A stretch of DNA of 64,000 nucleotides, taken from the NCBI GenBank assembly GCA_021730205.1, contig CP072533.1:496001-560000 (forward strand), given 5' to 3'. Positions 44,263-54,076 of this stretch are shown here, in pieces. The DNA comes from Candidatus Ruthia sp. Cpac_8_S14 (GTDB lineage: Bacteria; Pseudomonadota; Gammaproteobacteria; PS1; Pseudothioglobaceae). Made by a program: the position numbers and the translations under genes. The notes below the pieces were generated by a model. That model was not told the DNA's origin, did no database searches, and saw nothing but the letters and a program-made list of their open reading frames with translations. Numbering within the stretch: the stretch's first letter is position 1; each line of letters starts with the position of its first letter.

Positions 44263-44850
44263 TCATTCTCCTTTGCTATAGTAGCTCACTAATTTGTCAA
44301 ACGCTTTAGCATCTCTTTTTAGCATTTTTTTGATTTCTTCTTCATCTTTTTTGGCATATCGCGTGAACCATCATGAAAATCTACCAAAGAATATTTCATA
44401 AAAAGTGCTGCATTCCCAGCTAATAATCCAACCTCATCATCAGTGACTGTGCTACCTTCTGAATGACAACTAGAATAATACTTTTTGTGCAACTTTTTAC
44501 CCGCTTTTTCTTTTGCATTATCATAACTCTGCTTGTCAATGCTATGCATTTTTTGCTCGGAGAAAAACTCACCTATTAATTCAAACTCTTTATCATTATA
44601 ACCTTTAACGATTCGATTCATAATGGTTGAACTTCTTTCATCATTTTTATAAGCTTGCATCGCTTCAACTAAATAATTTTTTGATAAATCTGTTAAAGAC
44701 GAAATTACAGGGGCATTACTCACACCATTGGTACCATGACAACTTGCACAAGTGCAACTTAACATTTGCGCACTTGGCATAGCCATTATCTGTATTCCTA
44801 GTGCTAATCCAACCACAAATAAGATAGATTTAATGCTTGTTTTTCTTCAT
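44263..44850 (-). pseudogene. fccA: Decayed dihaem cytochrome subunit of flavocytochrome c sulfide dehydrogenase
   Basis: The open part (44319-44816) reads GLALGIQIMAMPSAQ (export signal), then TCASCHGTNG, an intact haem motif. The second haem site reads KKYYSSCHSEG: the first Cys codon (44475-44477) is TAT, so CxxCH has become YxxCH. Near the end RDMPKK is shifted by a missing A in an A6 run, and the proper tail EEIKKMLKRDAKAFDKLVS continues in another frame to a TGA overlapping the fccB start. The signal peptide is also out of frame with its ATG (44848-44850). Loss of one haem plus two shifts indicates a dead gene. Confidence 0.8.
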
Positions 44851-45690
44851 TGTAAGAAGCCATACCTTTCTCAATCAGATGCTCTAACTCTGGAATAAGA
44901 TGTGTATAGGAATTCCTAGCAATTTCATAAATGCCATACCAATGAGTAATATCAAGACCCATCATTGAAGCATCATGACAAACACAACGACCTTCGTGAA
45001 GCCAGAGTTCAAACCAAATGAACTCAATCTTGTTACTAAACTTAACAGACTTCATTAAAGATTTGACAGCTTTCATCAACGCAAGACCAGGCTTGGAAAA
45101 CTTTCGTTATACAGTTCAATCCATTCATCATACTGAGTATAGAAATTTTCAATATATCCATCTGAGTAACAAGCAGAGCAAACATCTTGCATGTTGTTCT
45201 TTACGAATCTCCCAATCAATACTTTGACTTACTAAACCCGTTTTCTTATCAGACACTTCAGGACGAATAGATATTAGCGGGCAAGTTATTCCAAGAAATA
45301 CGCAATCCAACATTGTGAGTAACACCTTGATCTTTAGTAGCACCCATATGGCAAGTTGAACAAGTAGGTGCAGTAAAGTAATCTCCACCAAAATCCACTT
45401 GGACTTATCCATACTTAACTGCCCTTTCTAGATATAAAAACCAAAGTCATCCATTTCTTGATTTTTATAAGTGTTTCCCCGAGTATCGCTAATGTCTTTT
45501 TTAGAAAATTTATCCACCTGATTATTGGCATACAGCACTTCATATAAAGTCTTACCTTTGTATTTTGTATTTTTTGTTAATAAGTTCTTTACTCCAAACT
45601 TCATCTGTTTTAAAGTGTTTTGAAAATTAAATCAGTTGCCACAAACCTGATTCAGAAATTTTCCCAGTAAGCAAATGCACGTTATACATA
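44804..45690 (-). pseudogene. Fossil of a hydroxylamine-oxidoreductase-like octahaem cytochrome c
   Basis: In several minus-strand frames the HAO family can be followed: KGKTLYEVLYANNQ, ERAVKYGMDKSKWI, LGGDYFTAPTCSTCHMGATK, GVTHNVGLRISWNN, SIDWEIRKEQHA, VCSACYSDGYIENFYTQYDE (haem motif CxxCH changed to CxxCY), then FIWFELWLHEGR and HDASMMGLDITHWYGIYEIA. The FTAPTCxxCHM...THxVGxRISW and W-x-ELWxHEGR...GASMMGxD blocks are diagnostic of the HAO/epsilon-HAO group. Many stops and shifts occur, and the N-terminal haems are gone. Its end overlaps the fccA start region. Confidence 0.8.
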
Positions 45691-45699
45691 AGTCTATTG

Positions 45700-46007
45700 A
45701 CCAGAACTGGACATGCCCAAAAGCAAAATATTCTCCCAGCAATAATGCTGTAACATAATCATCGCACCTATTGGTGTAAGTGAATAACCTACAAACAAGG
45801 GTTGGTTAATGGCACAACATTTAGCGTTAAACTTGAACTTAAATTACCTTTAACAATCCAGATATCAAACTAAGGACCTAGTAAGAATAACAACAAAATG
45901 CCAATTTGGCTAGAACGGCGTAATATCAGATATTTGTTAGCCCCAAACCAGTCTTTGGAAGCTCATACATCTAGACCTATTTTTTTACAAATATTGAATT
46001 GTTTCAT
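45700..46007 (-). pseudogene. napH: Decayed napH (membrane ferredoxin of the periplasmic nitrate reductase system)
   Basis: From ATG 46005-46007 the sequence shows NKYLILRRSSQIGILLLFLL, GP-stop, then WIVKGNLSSSLTLNVVPLTN, and in other frames a helix and GRIFCFWACPVLVNR. The 'LRRxxQxxxLLLFxLGPWxGxWIxKGNLxSSLTLxxxPLTDP' and 'GGRxxCxWxCP' blocks are the NapH signature. The 4Fe-4S C-terminal part is missing. It lies between dead napG and the dead hao in the same direction. Confidence 0.8.
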
Positions 46008-46025
46008 GATTTTTTAAAAATGCGC

Positions 46026-46745
46026 TTAATCATCAATATCAAACAAGCCTTCGTCGTTGTAATCATAGTCTTTACCTTTGGGCAAGTTGTAAATGCTTAA
46101 TATCTTTCTTGATCAGAGAATTCCCAGATTTTCTCTTCTCTTCCCAGCCCAATTTATAATGTTCTTGGTGTTTACCCATTGCAAGTTTGACTGGTAAGAC
46201 TTTAATAACAGCTTCTTCCATAATACAAGCTTGTTCACACTTACAATAACCGATGCAGCTATCATGATGCACAACTAGAATAAACAATGCATGTTTGACA
46301 CTACGTTCATTGTGTTTTATCTCAATAGTGATGGGCTTTGCCTTGGGCTGGATAAACATTAAAGTACACCTCGCAACGGGCAAAGCCTTGATAAGCAATA
46401 CAACCTTGAGTGTCTATAATTCTAGCCAACCCCATTTGGGCGTCATTAATACTGGTTAACTGCTTACTTAATGCGCCTGTTGGACAAGCCGACCACACAA
46501 AGAATATCCTCACACATTCCACAAGCGGCTTTCTAGCAATAAAAAAGGCATGCCTAAGGCGAGGTTGTCTTTTAATATTGCCAAACTTAACGTAGGATAA
46601 GAACAATTATTAACGCACAAACCACAACGAATACAAGCTGTATTAAATTCATCCTTAGCCAAAACACCCGGTGGACGTATGGTTTTTCTGGTAAAGAATA
46701 AGAGTAACGAGAATAACTAACAAGACCTGTAGCAACTCTGAATGT
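46026..46745 (-). pseudogene. napG: Decayed napG (periplasmic ferredoxin-type protein)
   Basis: Minus-strand pieces in changing frames read RPPGVLAKDEFNTACIRCGL (CVNNC), GMPFFIARKPLVECVRIFF, SACPTGALSKQLTSINDAQM, GLARIIDTQGCIAYQGFARC, KHALFILVVHHDSC, IGYCKCEQACIMEEAVIKVL, GKHQEHYKLGWEEKRKSGNS and the tail HLYNLPKGKDYDYNDEGLFD. This is NapG end to end. Several Cys ligands are mutated and the frame is broken repeatedly. The stop of the proper frame is at 46026-46028, directly upstream of napH. Confidence 0.88.
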
Positions 46746-46955
46746 TGATAAACTAATGCAGTTGAAACCACGCCAGAAAGAGTATTAGAACTTTCTATGA
46801 TGTTGATAATCTGCGTTTGCGTGTTCTGCTAAATCGTCACCACAAAACGATTGTTTTCAGACAAGCTGTAAACTTCAACACCAGGCATGATATTAAACGC
46901 ATTTTTCACCTGCTTTGCTTAATTTTTAAGTACTTATACCATCTTGTAAGAGAAA
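46735..46955 (-). pseudogene. napD: Decayed napD (NapA-specific chaperone)
   Basis: The minus strand reads KNAFNIMPGVEVYSLSENNR, FVVTI, a stop, then NTQTQIINIIESSN and TLSGVVSTALVYQHSE. This matches NapD: 'xIPGVEVHxxSExGKLVVTxE ... xINxLxGVLSxxLVYHxxE'. The N-terminus is shifted and one stop interrupts the frame. It precedes napG, giving the order napD-napG-napH-hao in the direction of transcription. napA, napB and napC are not in the window. Confidence 0.75.
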
Positions 46956-47219
46956 ATTCAGAGTTTGATTATATAAAAAATAATTCAATTCAAAGACAAT
47001 CAAAAACACTGGTAAATAGCCCAATATTAAATTGTGCCACATTTTGTCATGGGTATAATAACCTCGTTCTATGGTTTAATCTAAGTTTAAGTTTTATCTA
47101 AAATATGTTCACTATAGGCAAAGGAAAATTTACTTATTTCAGTACTTTGAATATATTTTAAATAAAGCTTATTGGGTTCAAACCATAAACTTTATTTTAA
47201 CTTTTCTTTGGAGGTTTTC

Positions 47220-49313
47220 ATGGACATGAATATCAAAACAAAAAGCTTTGTCATGGGCAAGCACACAATTACATTAGAAACAGGCCGTATTGCCAGACAA
47301 GCACATGGTGCAGTACTGGCAAGTATGGATGACACGCAAGTACTGGTAACCGTTGTTGGTTCTAAAGAAATGAGCCCTGGGCAAGATTTTTTCCCGTTGT
47401 CTGTTGATTATGTTGAAAAAACTTATGCAGCTGGCAAAATTCCTGGCGGTTTCCTAAAGCGTGAAGCAAGGTCTAGCGAGAAAGAAACGCTAACTTCTAG
47501 ACTAATTGACCGCCCCATTCGTCCCTTATTTCCAAGTGGCTTCATGAACGAAGTGCAAGTGCTTATTACAGTTATTTCTGCAAACTCCGAGGTTGACCCG
47601 GATATTATTTCAATGTTAGGTGTATCTGCTGCATTGAGTATTTCAGGCGTGCCATTTAACGGACCAATTGGTGGTGCCCGTGTTGGTTATTCTAAGAGTG
47701 GATACATCCTTAATCCAACTTACACTGAACTGGCTGATTCAGGTTTAGACATGGTGGTTGCAGGCACTAATGAGGCAGTACTGATGGTTGAATCAGAAGC
47801 CAACGAACTTTCTGAAGAAATTATGCTAGGTGCAGTTATGTATGCACATGAACAATACCAAGTTGCCATTACCAATATTGCTGAGTTCGTTGCACAAGTT
47901 GGTGTGCAAAAATGGGATTGGGAAGCGCCTATAACTAACGAGGTTTTATTAAGTGACATCAAATCACAATTTGGTGAGCAGATTAATGAAGCCTACCAAA
48001 TTAAGGAAAAACTTGACCGTTATGCCAAAATTGGTGAAATCAAAGCAGTTGCAATTGAAGCATTGGTAAATGAAGATGAGAATGGAAATTCTATTGAAGA
48101 AGTTAGCAAATACTTTAAGAAAGTTGAGAAATCAACTGTACGTGAACGTATCTTAAATAATGATCCACGCATCGATGGTCGTGACAATGAAACCGTTCGC
48201 GAGTTAAAAATCGAAACAGGCGTTTTAGAAAATACACATGGTTCTGCTTTGTTTACTCGTGGTGAAACGCAAGCTTTAGTGGTAACCACACTAGGGTCTA
48301 AACGTGAAGCTCAGTTGATTGAAAAATTAGAGTCTTCTGAACGTCAAAATGATTACTTTTTACTGCATTATAACTTCCCACCATACTGCGTAGGTGAAAC
48401 TGGTCGTGTAGGCGCCACCAAACGTCGTGAAATCGGCCATGGTCGTTTAGCACGTCGTGGTATTGCCGCCTGTTTGCCTTCAATTGAGGAGTTTCCATAC
48501 ACAGTTCGTGTGGTATCAGAAATTACTGAATCTAATGGTTCTAGCTCTATGGCCAGTGTTTGTGGTTCATCACTATCATTAATGGATGCAGGCGTGCCAA
48601 TCAAGGCACCAGTTGCTGGTATCGCTATGGGTTTGGTTAAAAAAGGTGATAGATTTACCATATTGACTGACATTTTAGGCGATGAGGATTACTTAGGTGA
48701 TATGGACTTTAAAGTAGCAGGCACATCACGTGGTATCAATGCATTACAAATGGACATTAAAATCCAAGGCATCACTCGCGAAATTATGGAAATTTCTTTA
48801 AAACAAGCTAAAGGGGCAAGATTGAACATTTTAGGGCAAATGAATCAAGTTATTTGCAAACCTAATACGTCAAGCAAAAATGCACCTAAAACTGCCGTTA
48901 TTAAAATTCAAACTGATAAGATTCGTGATTTGATTGGCAAAGGTGGGGAAACCATTAAGGGCATTATTTCGATTTCTGGCGCTAGTGTTGATGTGGATGA
49001 CAGTAGCAATGTTAATATTTTTGCCAATAATCAAAAATCCTTTGACACAGCTGTGAAAATGGTAAAAGAGGTCACTGCTATACCTGAGGTAGATAAAGTT
49101 TATACGGGCAAAGTTGTTAAAATTGTTGAATTTGGTGCTTTTATTAATATCATGCCTAACCAAGATGGCTTGCTACATATCTCTGAAATCGCTCATGAGC
49201 GTGTTGAAAAAGTAGAAAATCATCTTAAAGAAGGTGACGAAATTGATGTCAAAGTGTTAGGCGTAGACAAAGGTCGCATTAAATTATCTCGTAAAGTATT
49301 ATTAGAAAAATAG
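47220..49313 (+). CDS. pnp: Polyribonucleotide nucleotidyltransferase (PNPase)
   Basis: A 697-residue phosphorolytic 3'-5' exoribonuclease. Start ATG 47220 is preceded by GGAGG at 47210-47214; a second ATG two codons on is possible, and the longer 16-residue extension is rejected. Two RNase PH domains are visible ([68 protein letters not shown]), then KH ([15 protein letters not shown]) and S1 ([20 protein letters not shown]). The length matches the family. The usual upstream partner rpsO is absent here; only dead nap genes lie upstream. Confidence 0.97.
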   Translation: MDMNIKTKSFVMGKHTITLETGRIARQAHGAVLASMDDTQVLVTVVGSKEMSPGQDFFPLSVDYVEKTYAAGKIPGGFLKREARSSEKETLTSRLIDRPIRPLFPSGFMNEVQVLITVISANSEVDPDIISMLGVSAALSISGVPFNGPIGGARVGYSKSGYILNPTYTELADSGLDMVVAGTNEAVLMVESEANELSEEIMLGAVMYAHEQYQVAITNIAEFVAQVGVQKWDWEAPITNEVLLSDIKSQFGEQINEAYQIKEKLDRYAKIGEIKAVAIEALVNEDENGNSIEEVSKYFKKVEKSTVRERILNNDPRIDGRDNETVRELKIETGVLENTHGSALFTRGETQALVVTTLGSKREAQLIEKLESSERQNDYFLLHYNFPPYCVGETGRVGATKRREIGHGRLARRGIAACLPSIEEFPYTVRVVSEITESNGSSSMASVCGSSLSLMDAGVPIKAPVAGIAMGLVKKGDRFTILTDILGDEDYLGDMDFKVAGTSRGINALQMDIKIQGITREIMEISLKQAKGARLNILGQMNQVICKPNTSSKNAPKTAVIKIQTDKIRDLIGKGGETIKGIISISGASVDVDDSSNVNIFANNQKSFDTAVKMVKEVTAIPEVDKVYTGKVVKIVEFGAFINIMPNQDGLLHISEIAHERVEKVENHLKEGDEIDVKVLGVDKGRIKLSRKVLLEK

Positions 49314-49340
49314 CTTAAAAAAAACCAATGAGTTGCATAA

Positions 49341-49366
49341 AGCCATCCAATGGGTGGCTTTTTTTA
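49341..49366 (+). terminator. Rho-independent terminator of pnp
   Basis: AGCCATCC (49341-49348) and GGGTGGCT (49352-49359) form an 8-bp stem with a three-base loop and are followed by seven T residues. It lies 28 bp after the pnp stop. Confidence 0.88.
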
Positions 49367-49382
49367 TGAAAAGAATATTATC

Positions 49383-49940
49383 ATGCAAATAATTTTAGTC
49401 TTTTTATCGGTGGTGGCTATTTGGTCAACCACACCTTTGGTTATTGTTTAGTCAATACTAGGTTCAAACTTTAATTTTAGTGTCGCCTCAAGAATGTTAA
49501 TTGAACTAATCATTTATTTATTATTACTATTGATTAAAAAAAACAAAAATTGACACTCACTTGCTTGACAATTCGCAATTATCTTTATGCTGGAATTGGC
49601 ATATTTATTACCATGAGCTTAGTTTATCATGGTTCATAAAATATTTCATCTAGCATTATTTCAATTATATTTGGATTAACGCCAATTATTACTGGCGTAT
49701 TTGAGCTTGTCTTACTTAAAGACAAATTCTTTACTATTAGTAAAATAATTGGTCTTTAAATCGGTTTGTTTGGATTGATATTTATTTTAAACTTACCTAT
49801 TCAAGGGTTATTGACGGTTACTTTGAGTATGATTTTTCAAGCGTTTATTTTAGTAAAGCTATCAATGTACAAACATCTGCACTTGAAACCACAACTAGCG
49901 CACTTATAGTGAATGTGCCTTTACTTATACTTAGTTAGCT
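49383..49940 (+). pseudogene. Decayed EamA/DMT-family transporter
   Basis: ATG 49383 opens MQIILVFLSVVAIWSTTPLV and a stop; the same or shifted frames continue LGSNFNFSVASRMLIELIIY, YAGIGIFITMSLVYHGS, ISSSIISIIFGLTPIITGVF, ELVLLKDKFFTISKIIGL and IGLFGLIFILNLPIQGLL. Regular hydrophobic helices with the 'AxxRxLI' and 'TPIxTGxFELxxLKD' pattern are typical of drug/metabolite transporters. Repeated stops mark it as dead. Confidence 0.78.
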
Positions 49941-49941
49941 T

Positions 49942-50345
49942 TTAAGATGATGCCACTAGCGGCATGTGAATTAAAAAATGAAAAATCAAAATTAGGGTAC
50001 TACCCGTGCCCGTGCCCGGGCCAAAAAAATCATCGTAAAGATCAACAGTAACGCAACGGTAATACTAGCATAATATCTTTTCGATTAGGTTGATACGTAA
50101 TATTGTTGTCTTTTTTAGGCATAAAAGAAAAAATTAGCTCAATGGGAATTAAGAAAAAAATGATTTTTCTAACCACAACCTCATCAATCACTAAAATCAC
50201 TTTACCGCTAACATAAGCTCCTAATAAAGCTGTAGGTATGCCATAACCAACTACTTTCCAAACAATTTTAGAATTTTTATAATAATTATAAATAATCGAT
50301 AATGCGCCCAATGTAGGCCCCAGTGCTTCGAGTTTGATTTATTTG
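49942..50345 (-). pseudogene. Decayed TauE/SafE (TSUP) family transporter
   Basis: A 89-codon open piece (50042-50311) reads GALSIIYNYYKNSKIVWKVV, GYGIPTALLGAYVSGKVI and IIFFLIPIELIFSF. After a frameshift the next part is LYDDFFGPGTGTGSTLIL. The GxYDGFFGPGTG block is diagnostic of TSUP proteins, some of which export sulfite or sulfoacetate. Its codons form the locally G+C-rich, repetitive patch at about 49999-50020. It lies back-to-back with the LysR remnant, a common regulator-transporter pairing. Confidence 0.78.
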
Positions 50346-51041
50346 TGAGAGTACATCAAGCATCCTACAAGGACTGGCTTTGCAAAATCTACTCAATACA
50401 GCTTTAGGTAAAACCTAAAATACGTTAACTGAGTTAAGCCAAAATAATGGAAAAAAAGCCTCTTAACTATTAGCATATTGCCCTCATTAGTAATCAAATG
50501 ACTCATTCCGCATTTAAATGATTTTAATCAAAAATACCCTGATATTGATATTCATATTAATGCATAAAGATATCTTTCTAGTTACTAGTTCTAAGCTATA
50601 TTAGGTGGGAAATGTAGATTTAATAAAATTAATGACCTTAAGCATCACACTTTATTGCATGATTCGATTGATTGTCATTTTGAAGTATATGGCACCTCAC
50701 TTAAAACACACTGGAAAGGTTTCTCCGAGCTACTTAATATTGACAGTAACAACAAATCACTCACTCTTAATCAAGCGTATTTAGTGCTACAAGCAGTAAC
50801 CATAGGACAAAGTAAGGCGTGTGGCGCAATTTCTAGAAGTGTTCTGATGGCTGATGATTTGACATCTGACCAATTGATTAGGATTTACCAAAGCTATAGC
50901 GTTCAATCACCCGGCTATCATTTGTTTTATCCCAAAGCACACAAAAAACAAAAAAATATTCAGTTGTTTGAACTCTGGTTGTTGTCTATTTGCGATTTAG
51001 CACAGAAGAGTCAAAAGTCAACCCATCCCAACCATAAGTAA
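50340..51041 (+). pseudogene. Decayed LysR-family regulator (GcvA-like)
   Basis: The N-terminal helix-turn-helix is nearly gone; LFVRVHQASYKDWL may be its edge. Later pieces read LTISILPSLVIK, a stop in place of Trp, then LIPHLNDFNQKYPDIDIHI. A long open frame follows from 50655: CHFEVYGTSLKTHWKGFSEL, LTLNQAYLVLQAVTIGQSKA, GAISRSVLMADDLTSDQLIR and YHLFYPKAHKKQKNIQLFEL. This is the substrate-binding domain of GcvA-type LysR proteins. With the DNA-binding domain lost it cannot act as a regulator. Confidence 0.8.
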
Positions 51042-51134
51042 TAAAGTTGCGAATATTACTATCTGGGTTATCATTTGGAGTGTTAAGCACTTCTTGACAG
51101 TATTGACCAAAACAATGTAGCATTTCTAGTAGTA

Positions 51135-51260
51135 TTAGGCTGCAAAGCAGAATAGCTTGGCACTACCTTGATTTTCATCTACTATATTTTCTAATTCACC
51201 ATTAGTAAACAAAGTTGGTGTGTAATCATTAATTAGCGTTATTAAGTCTTTAAATTTAAT
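51135..51260 (-). other. Small open frame with strong ribosome-binding site but ATT first codon
   Basis: Downstream of aceE in the same direction, AAGGAG is followed five bases later by ATT and a 41-codon open frame IKFKDLITLINDYTPTLFTN, GELENIVDENQGSAKLFCFA, ending at 51135-51137. A normal ATG may have mutated to ATT, or the ATT may be used as a rare start. No family is recognised. The rest of 51042-51320 holds nothing identified; aceF does not follow aceE. Confidence 0.3.
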
Positions 51261-51320
51261 AATTGCTCCTTATTTTAATTCTCTTAAGTAATCCCCATTT
51301 CTCCTGTCCTAATTTAAAAT

Positions 51321-53972
51321 TTATACCGTCATTGGATTGAGTTTGTTGATATTGAGCTTATATTTTTCAATCGCTTTTGTGACAATTGAGATTTCAATTT
51401 CACCTTCATCTGCAAGTGATTTTAATGTTGCTATCGTTACATATCTAGCATCAACTTCAAAGAATTCTCTAAGTGCGGCTCTTGAATCAGAGCGTCCAAA
51501 ACCATCTGTGCCTAACACTTCATATCGATTAGGTATATACTTACGCACTTGCTCGGCAAAATTGCGCATGTAATCAGTTGCTACAATGATTGGACCTTTG
51601 GCATTTTCTAAACATTTTGTAATATAGGGCACTTGTGCAATACTGGTTGTATTAAAACGATTCACCCTATCAATGGCTTGTGCTTCACGTGTTAATTCAT
51701 TAAAACTTGTCACCGACCAAATACTGGATTTTATATCCCAATCATCAGCCAACATCTGTGCGGCTTTTTCCACTTCTCTTAAAATAGTTCCAGAACCCAT
51801 TAACTGTACTTGTGTAGTGCTTTTACCAATGACATTTAGTTTATACATGCCTTTAATAATACCTTCTTCAGTATTTCTGGGCATTTCTGGATGGGTGTAT
51901 AATTCATTCATTGTGGTGATGTAATAGAAAATATTTTCATGTTTTTCATACATTCTATAAAGCCCAGAACGAATAATGACCGTTAATTCGTAGCTATAAG
52001 TTGGATCATAAGAAACACAATTTGGAATTGTATTTGCCACCAATTGAGAATCACCATCTTGATGCTGCAAACCTTCACCATTAAGTGTTGTACGCCCTGC
52101 TGTACCGCCAATTAGAAAGCCTTTGGCTTGCATGTCCCCTGCTGCCCAAGCCAAATCCCCCACGCGTTGAAAACCAAATTTTGAATAATAAATATAAAAC
52201 GGAATCATGGTGGTGTTATGCGTTGCATAAGCCGTAGCTACAGCAATCCAATTAGAAATTGCGCCAGCTTCATTAATACCTTCCTGAAAGACTTGACCTT
52301 TTTTATCTTCCTTGTACCACATGACCTTATCTGAATCTTCGGGCTGATAAAGTTGCCCAGAAGCAGAATAAATACCCAATTGTCTAAATAAGCCCTCCAT
52401 ACCAAAAGTACGTGCTTCATCAGGAATAATGGGTACAATCTTAGGACCTAATTGCTTATCTCGAACTAGTAACGTCATCACTCGATTAAATACCATTGTG
52501 GTTGACATTTCACGATTACCACTAGATTTGAGTAGTGCTTCAAACATACTCAACTCAGGTATTTTTATTTGTTCTAAGTCAAATGCACGTACTGGCAATG
52601 ATCCACCCAGTTTTTCACGTCTAGCTCGCATATAAATCATTTCTTCACTATCAGGTGCTGGCTTGTAAAAATTCAAGGCTTTAACATCTTCTTCAGTAAC
52701 TGGCACATCAAAACGTTTGGCAAAAATTTCAACTTGTTTGAGTCCTAGTTTCTTCTGAGAATGCGTGGTATTTTGACCCTCTCCTGCCTCACCCATACCA
52801 TAACCTTTAACAGTTTTAGCCAAAATAACTGTTGGTTTATCATGACATGCTTTAGCTGAATGATAAGCTTGGAATACCTTATAAGGATCATGACCACCAC
52901 GATTAAGATGATAAATTTCATCATCACTCATGTGCTCAACCATAGCTAATAATTCAGGATACTTACCAAAAAAATGCTTACGTACATAGGCACCATCTTT
53001 GGCTTTATAAGCCTGATATTCACCATCCACGACTTCTTCCATGCGTCTTTTTAAGAGCCCTTGAGTATCCTTAGTAAATAATGCATCCCACTTGCCACCC
53101 CAAATAACCTTAATCACATGCCAACCTGCACCACGAAACATGCCTTCCAACTCTTGAATGATTTTGCCATTACCACGCACAGGTCCATCAAGACGCTGAA
53201 GATTACAATTAATAACAAAAATAAGGTTATCTAACTTTTCACGACCTGCCATTGAAATAGCGCCTAATGATTCTGGCTCATCAGTTTCGCCATCGCCTAA
53301 ATATGCCCAAACAGTTCGCTTGTCAGTTTTTTTAATTTCACGGTGATGAAGGTATTTCATAAACCGCGCTTGATAAATTGCCATAATCGGCCCTAACCCC
53401 ATTGACACTGTTGGGAACTGCCAAAAATCTGGCATTAACCATGGGTGTGGATAAGAAGATAACCCTTCCTTTCCAACCTCTTGACGGAACTTCAACATTT
53501 GTGTTTCAGTCAAGCGACCTTCTAAATAAGCACGAGAATAAATACCTGGCGAAATATGTCCTTGAAAAAAAATTAAATCTGCGCCTTGATCAGCATCAGG
53601 GCCACGATAAAAATGGTTAAAACCAACTTCGTACAAAGTCGCACTTGATGCAAATGAAGCAATATGCCCACCTAAGTCATATGGTAATTGATTGGCTCTC
53701 ACAACCATGACCATTGCATTCCAACGAATAATGGCTGAAATTCTCTCTTCAATGTCTACATTAATGTCTGTTGCTACTTCTTTTTCTTTGGCAATACTGT
53801 TGAGATAAGAGGTATTAACACCCGTTGGTAAATCCATACCCTCATGATGTGCCATGTCCATTAGTTGATTTAATAAGAATTTAGCACGATCATCACCTTC
53901 AATACGAGCAACAGATTTAAAAGCTTCTAACCATTCTTGGGTTTCTAAAGGATCGATGTCCTGACCTTGCAT
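51321..53972 (-). CDS. aceE: Pyruvate dehydrogenase E1 component, homodimeric type
   Basis: An 883-residue thiamine-diphosphate enzyme that decarboxylates pyruvate and acetylates the lipoyl domain of E2. The start DIDPLETQEWLEAFKSV is typical. The ThDP motif is YLGDGETDEPESLGAIS ... NLIFVINCNLQRLDGPVRGN, and the pyrimidine domain contains VPIIPDEARTFGMEGLFRQL and ATAYATHNTTMIPFYIYYSK. The C-terminus has ATDYMRNFAEQVRKYIP and GTDGFGRSDSRAALREFFEV. The length equals E. coli AceE (887). The expected aceF/lpd genes do not follow; E2 and E3 must be elsewhere or lost. Confidence 0.97.
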   Translation of the reverse strand: MQGQDIDPLETQEWLEAFKSVARIEGDDRAKFLLNQLMDMAHHEGMDLPTGVNTSYLNSIAKEKEVATDINVDIEERISAIIRWNAMVMVVRANQLPYDLGGHIASFASSATLYEVGFNHFYRGPDADQGADLIFFQGHISPGIYSRAYLEGRLTETQMLKFRQEVGKEGLSSYPHPWLMPDFWQFPTVSMGLGPIMAIYQARFMKYLHHREIKKTDKRTVWAYLGDGETDEPESLGAISMAGREKLDNLIFVINCNLQRLDGPVRGNGKIIQELEGMFRGAGWHVIKVIWGGKWDALFTKDTQGLLKRRMEEVVDGEYQAYKAKDGAYVRKHFFGKYPELLAMVEHMSDDEIYHLNRGGHDPYKVFQAYHSAKACHDKPTVILAKTVKGYGMGEAGEGQNTTHSQKKLGLKQVEIFAKRFDVPVTEEDVKALNFYKPAPDSEEMIYMRARREKLGGSLPVRAFDLEQIKIPELSMFEALLKSSGNREMSTTMVFNRVMTLLVRDKQLGPKIVPIIPDEARTFGMEGLFRQLGIYSASGQLYQPEDSDKVMWYKEDKKGQVFQEGINEAGAISNWIAVATAYATHNTTMIPFYIYYSKFGFQRVGDLAWAAGDMQAKGFLIGGTAGRTTLNGEGLQHQDGDSQLVANTIPNCVSYDPTYSYELTVIIRSGLYRMYEKHENIFYYITTMNELYTHPEMPRNTEEGIIKGMYKLNVIGKSTTQVQLMGSGTILREVEKAAQMLADDWDIKSSIWSVTSFNELTREAQAIDRVNRFNTTSIAQVPYITKCLENAKGPIIVATDYMRNFAEQVRKYIPNRYEVLGTDGFGRSDSRAALREFFEVDARYVTIATLKSLADEGEIEISIVTKAIEKYKLNINKLNPMTV

Positions 53973-54076
53973 AATTTAAGAATTTATATTAAATAAATGG
54001 GTTAATTATCCATAAATTAACGAAACATAAGCATTTTTCTAAAAAGAAAATAGCCGTTTGAATTATGTAAAAATCT

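Noticed and set aside
46817..47101. 94-codon plus-strand frame upstream of pnp
   Set aside because: It has no similarity I recognise and runs antisense to the napD remnant; no ribosome-binding site is seen.
49999..50020. G+C-rich repeat CCCGTG as possible foreign DNA or structural repeat
   Set aside because: On the minus strand it encodes the Gly-Pro-Gly-Thr-Gly motif of a TauE/SafE protein, which explains composition and repetition.
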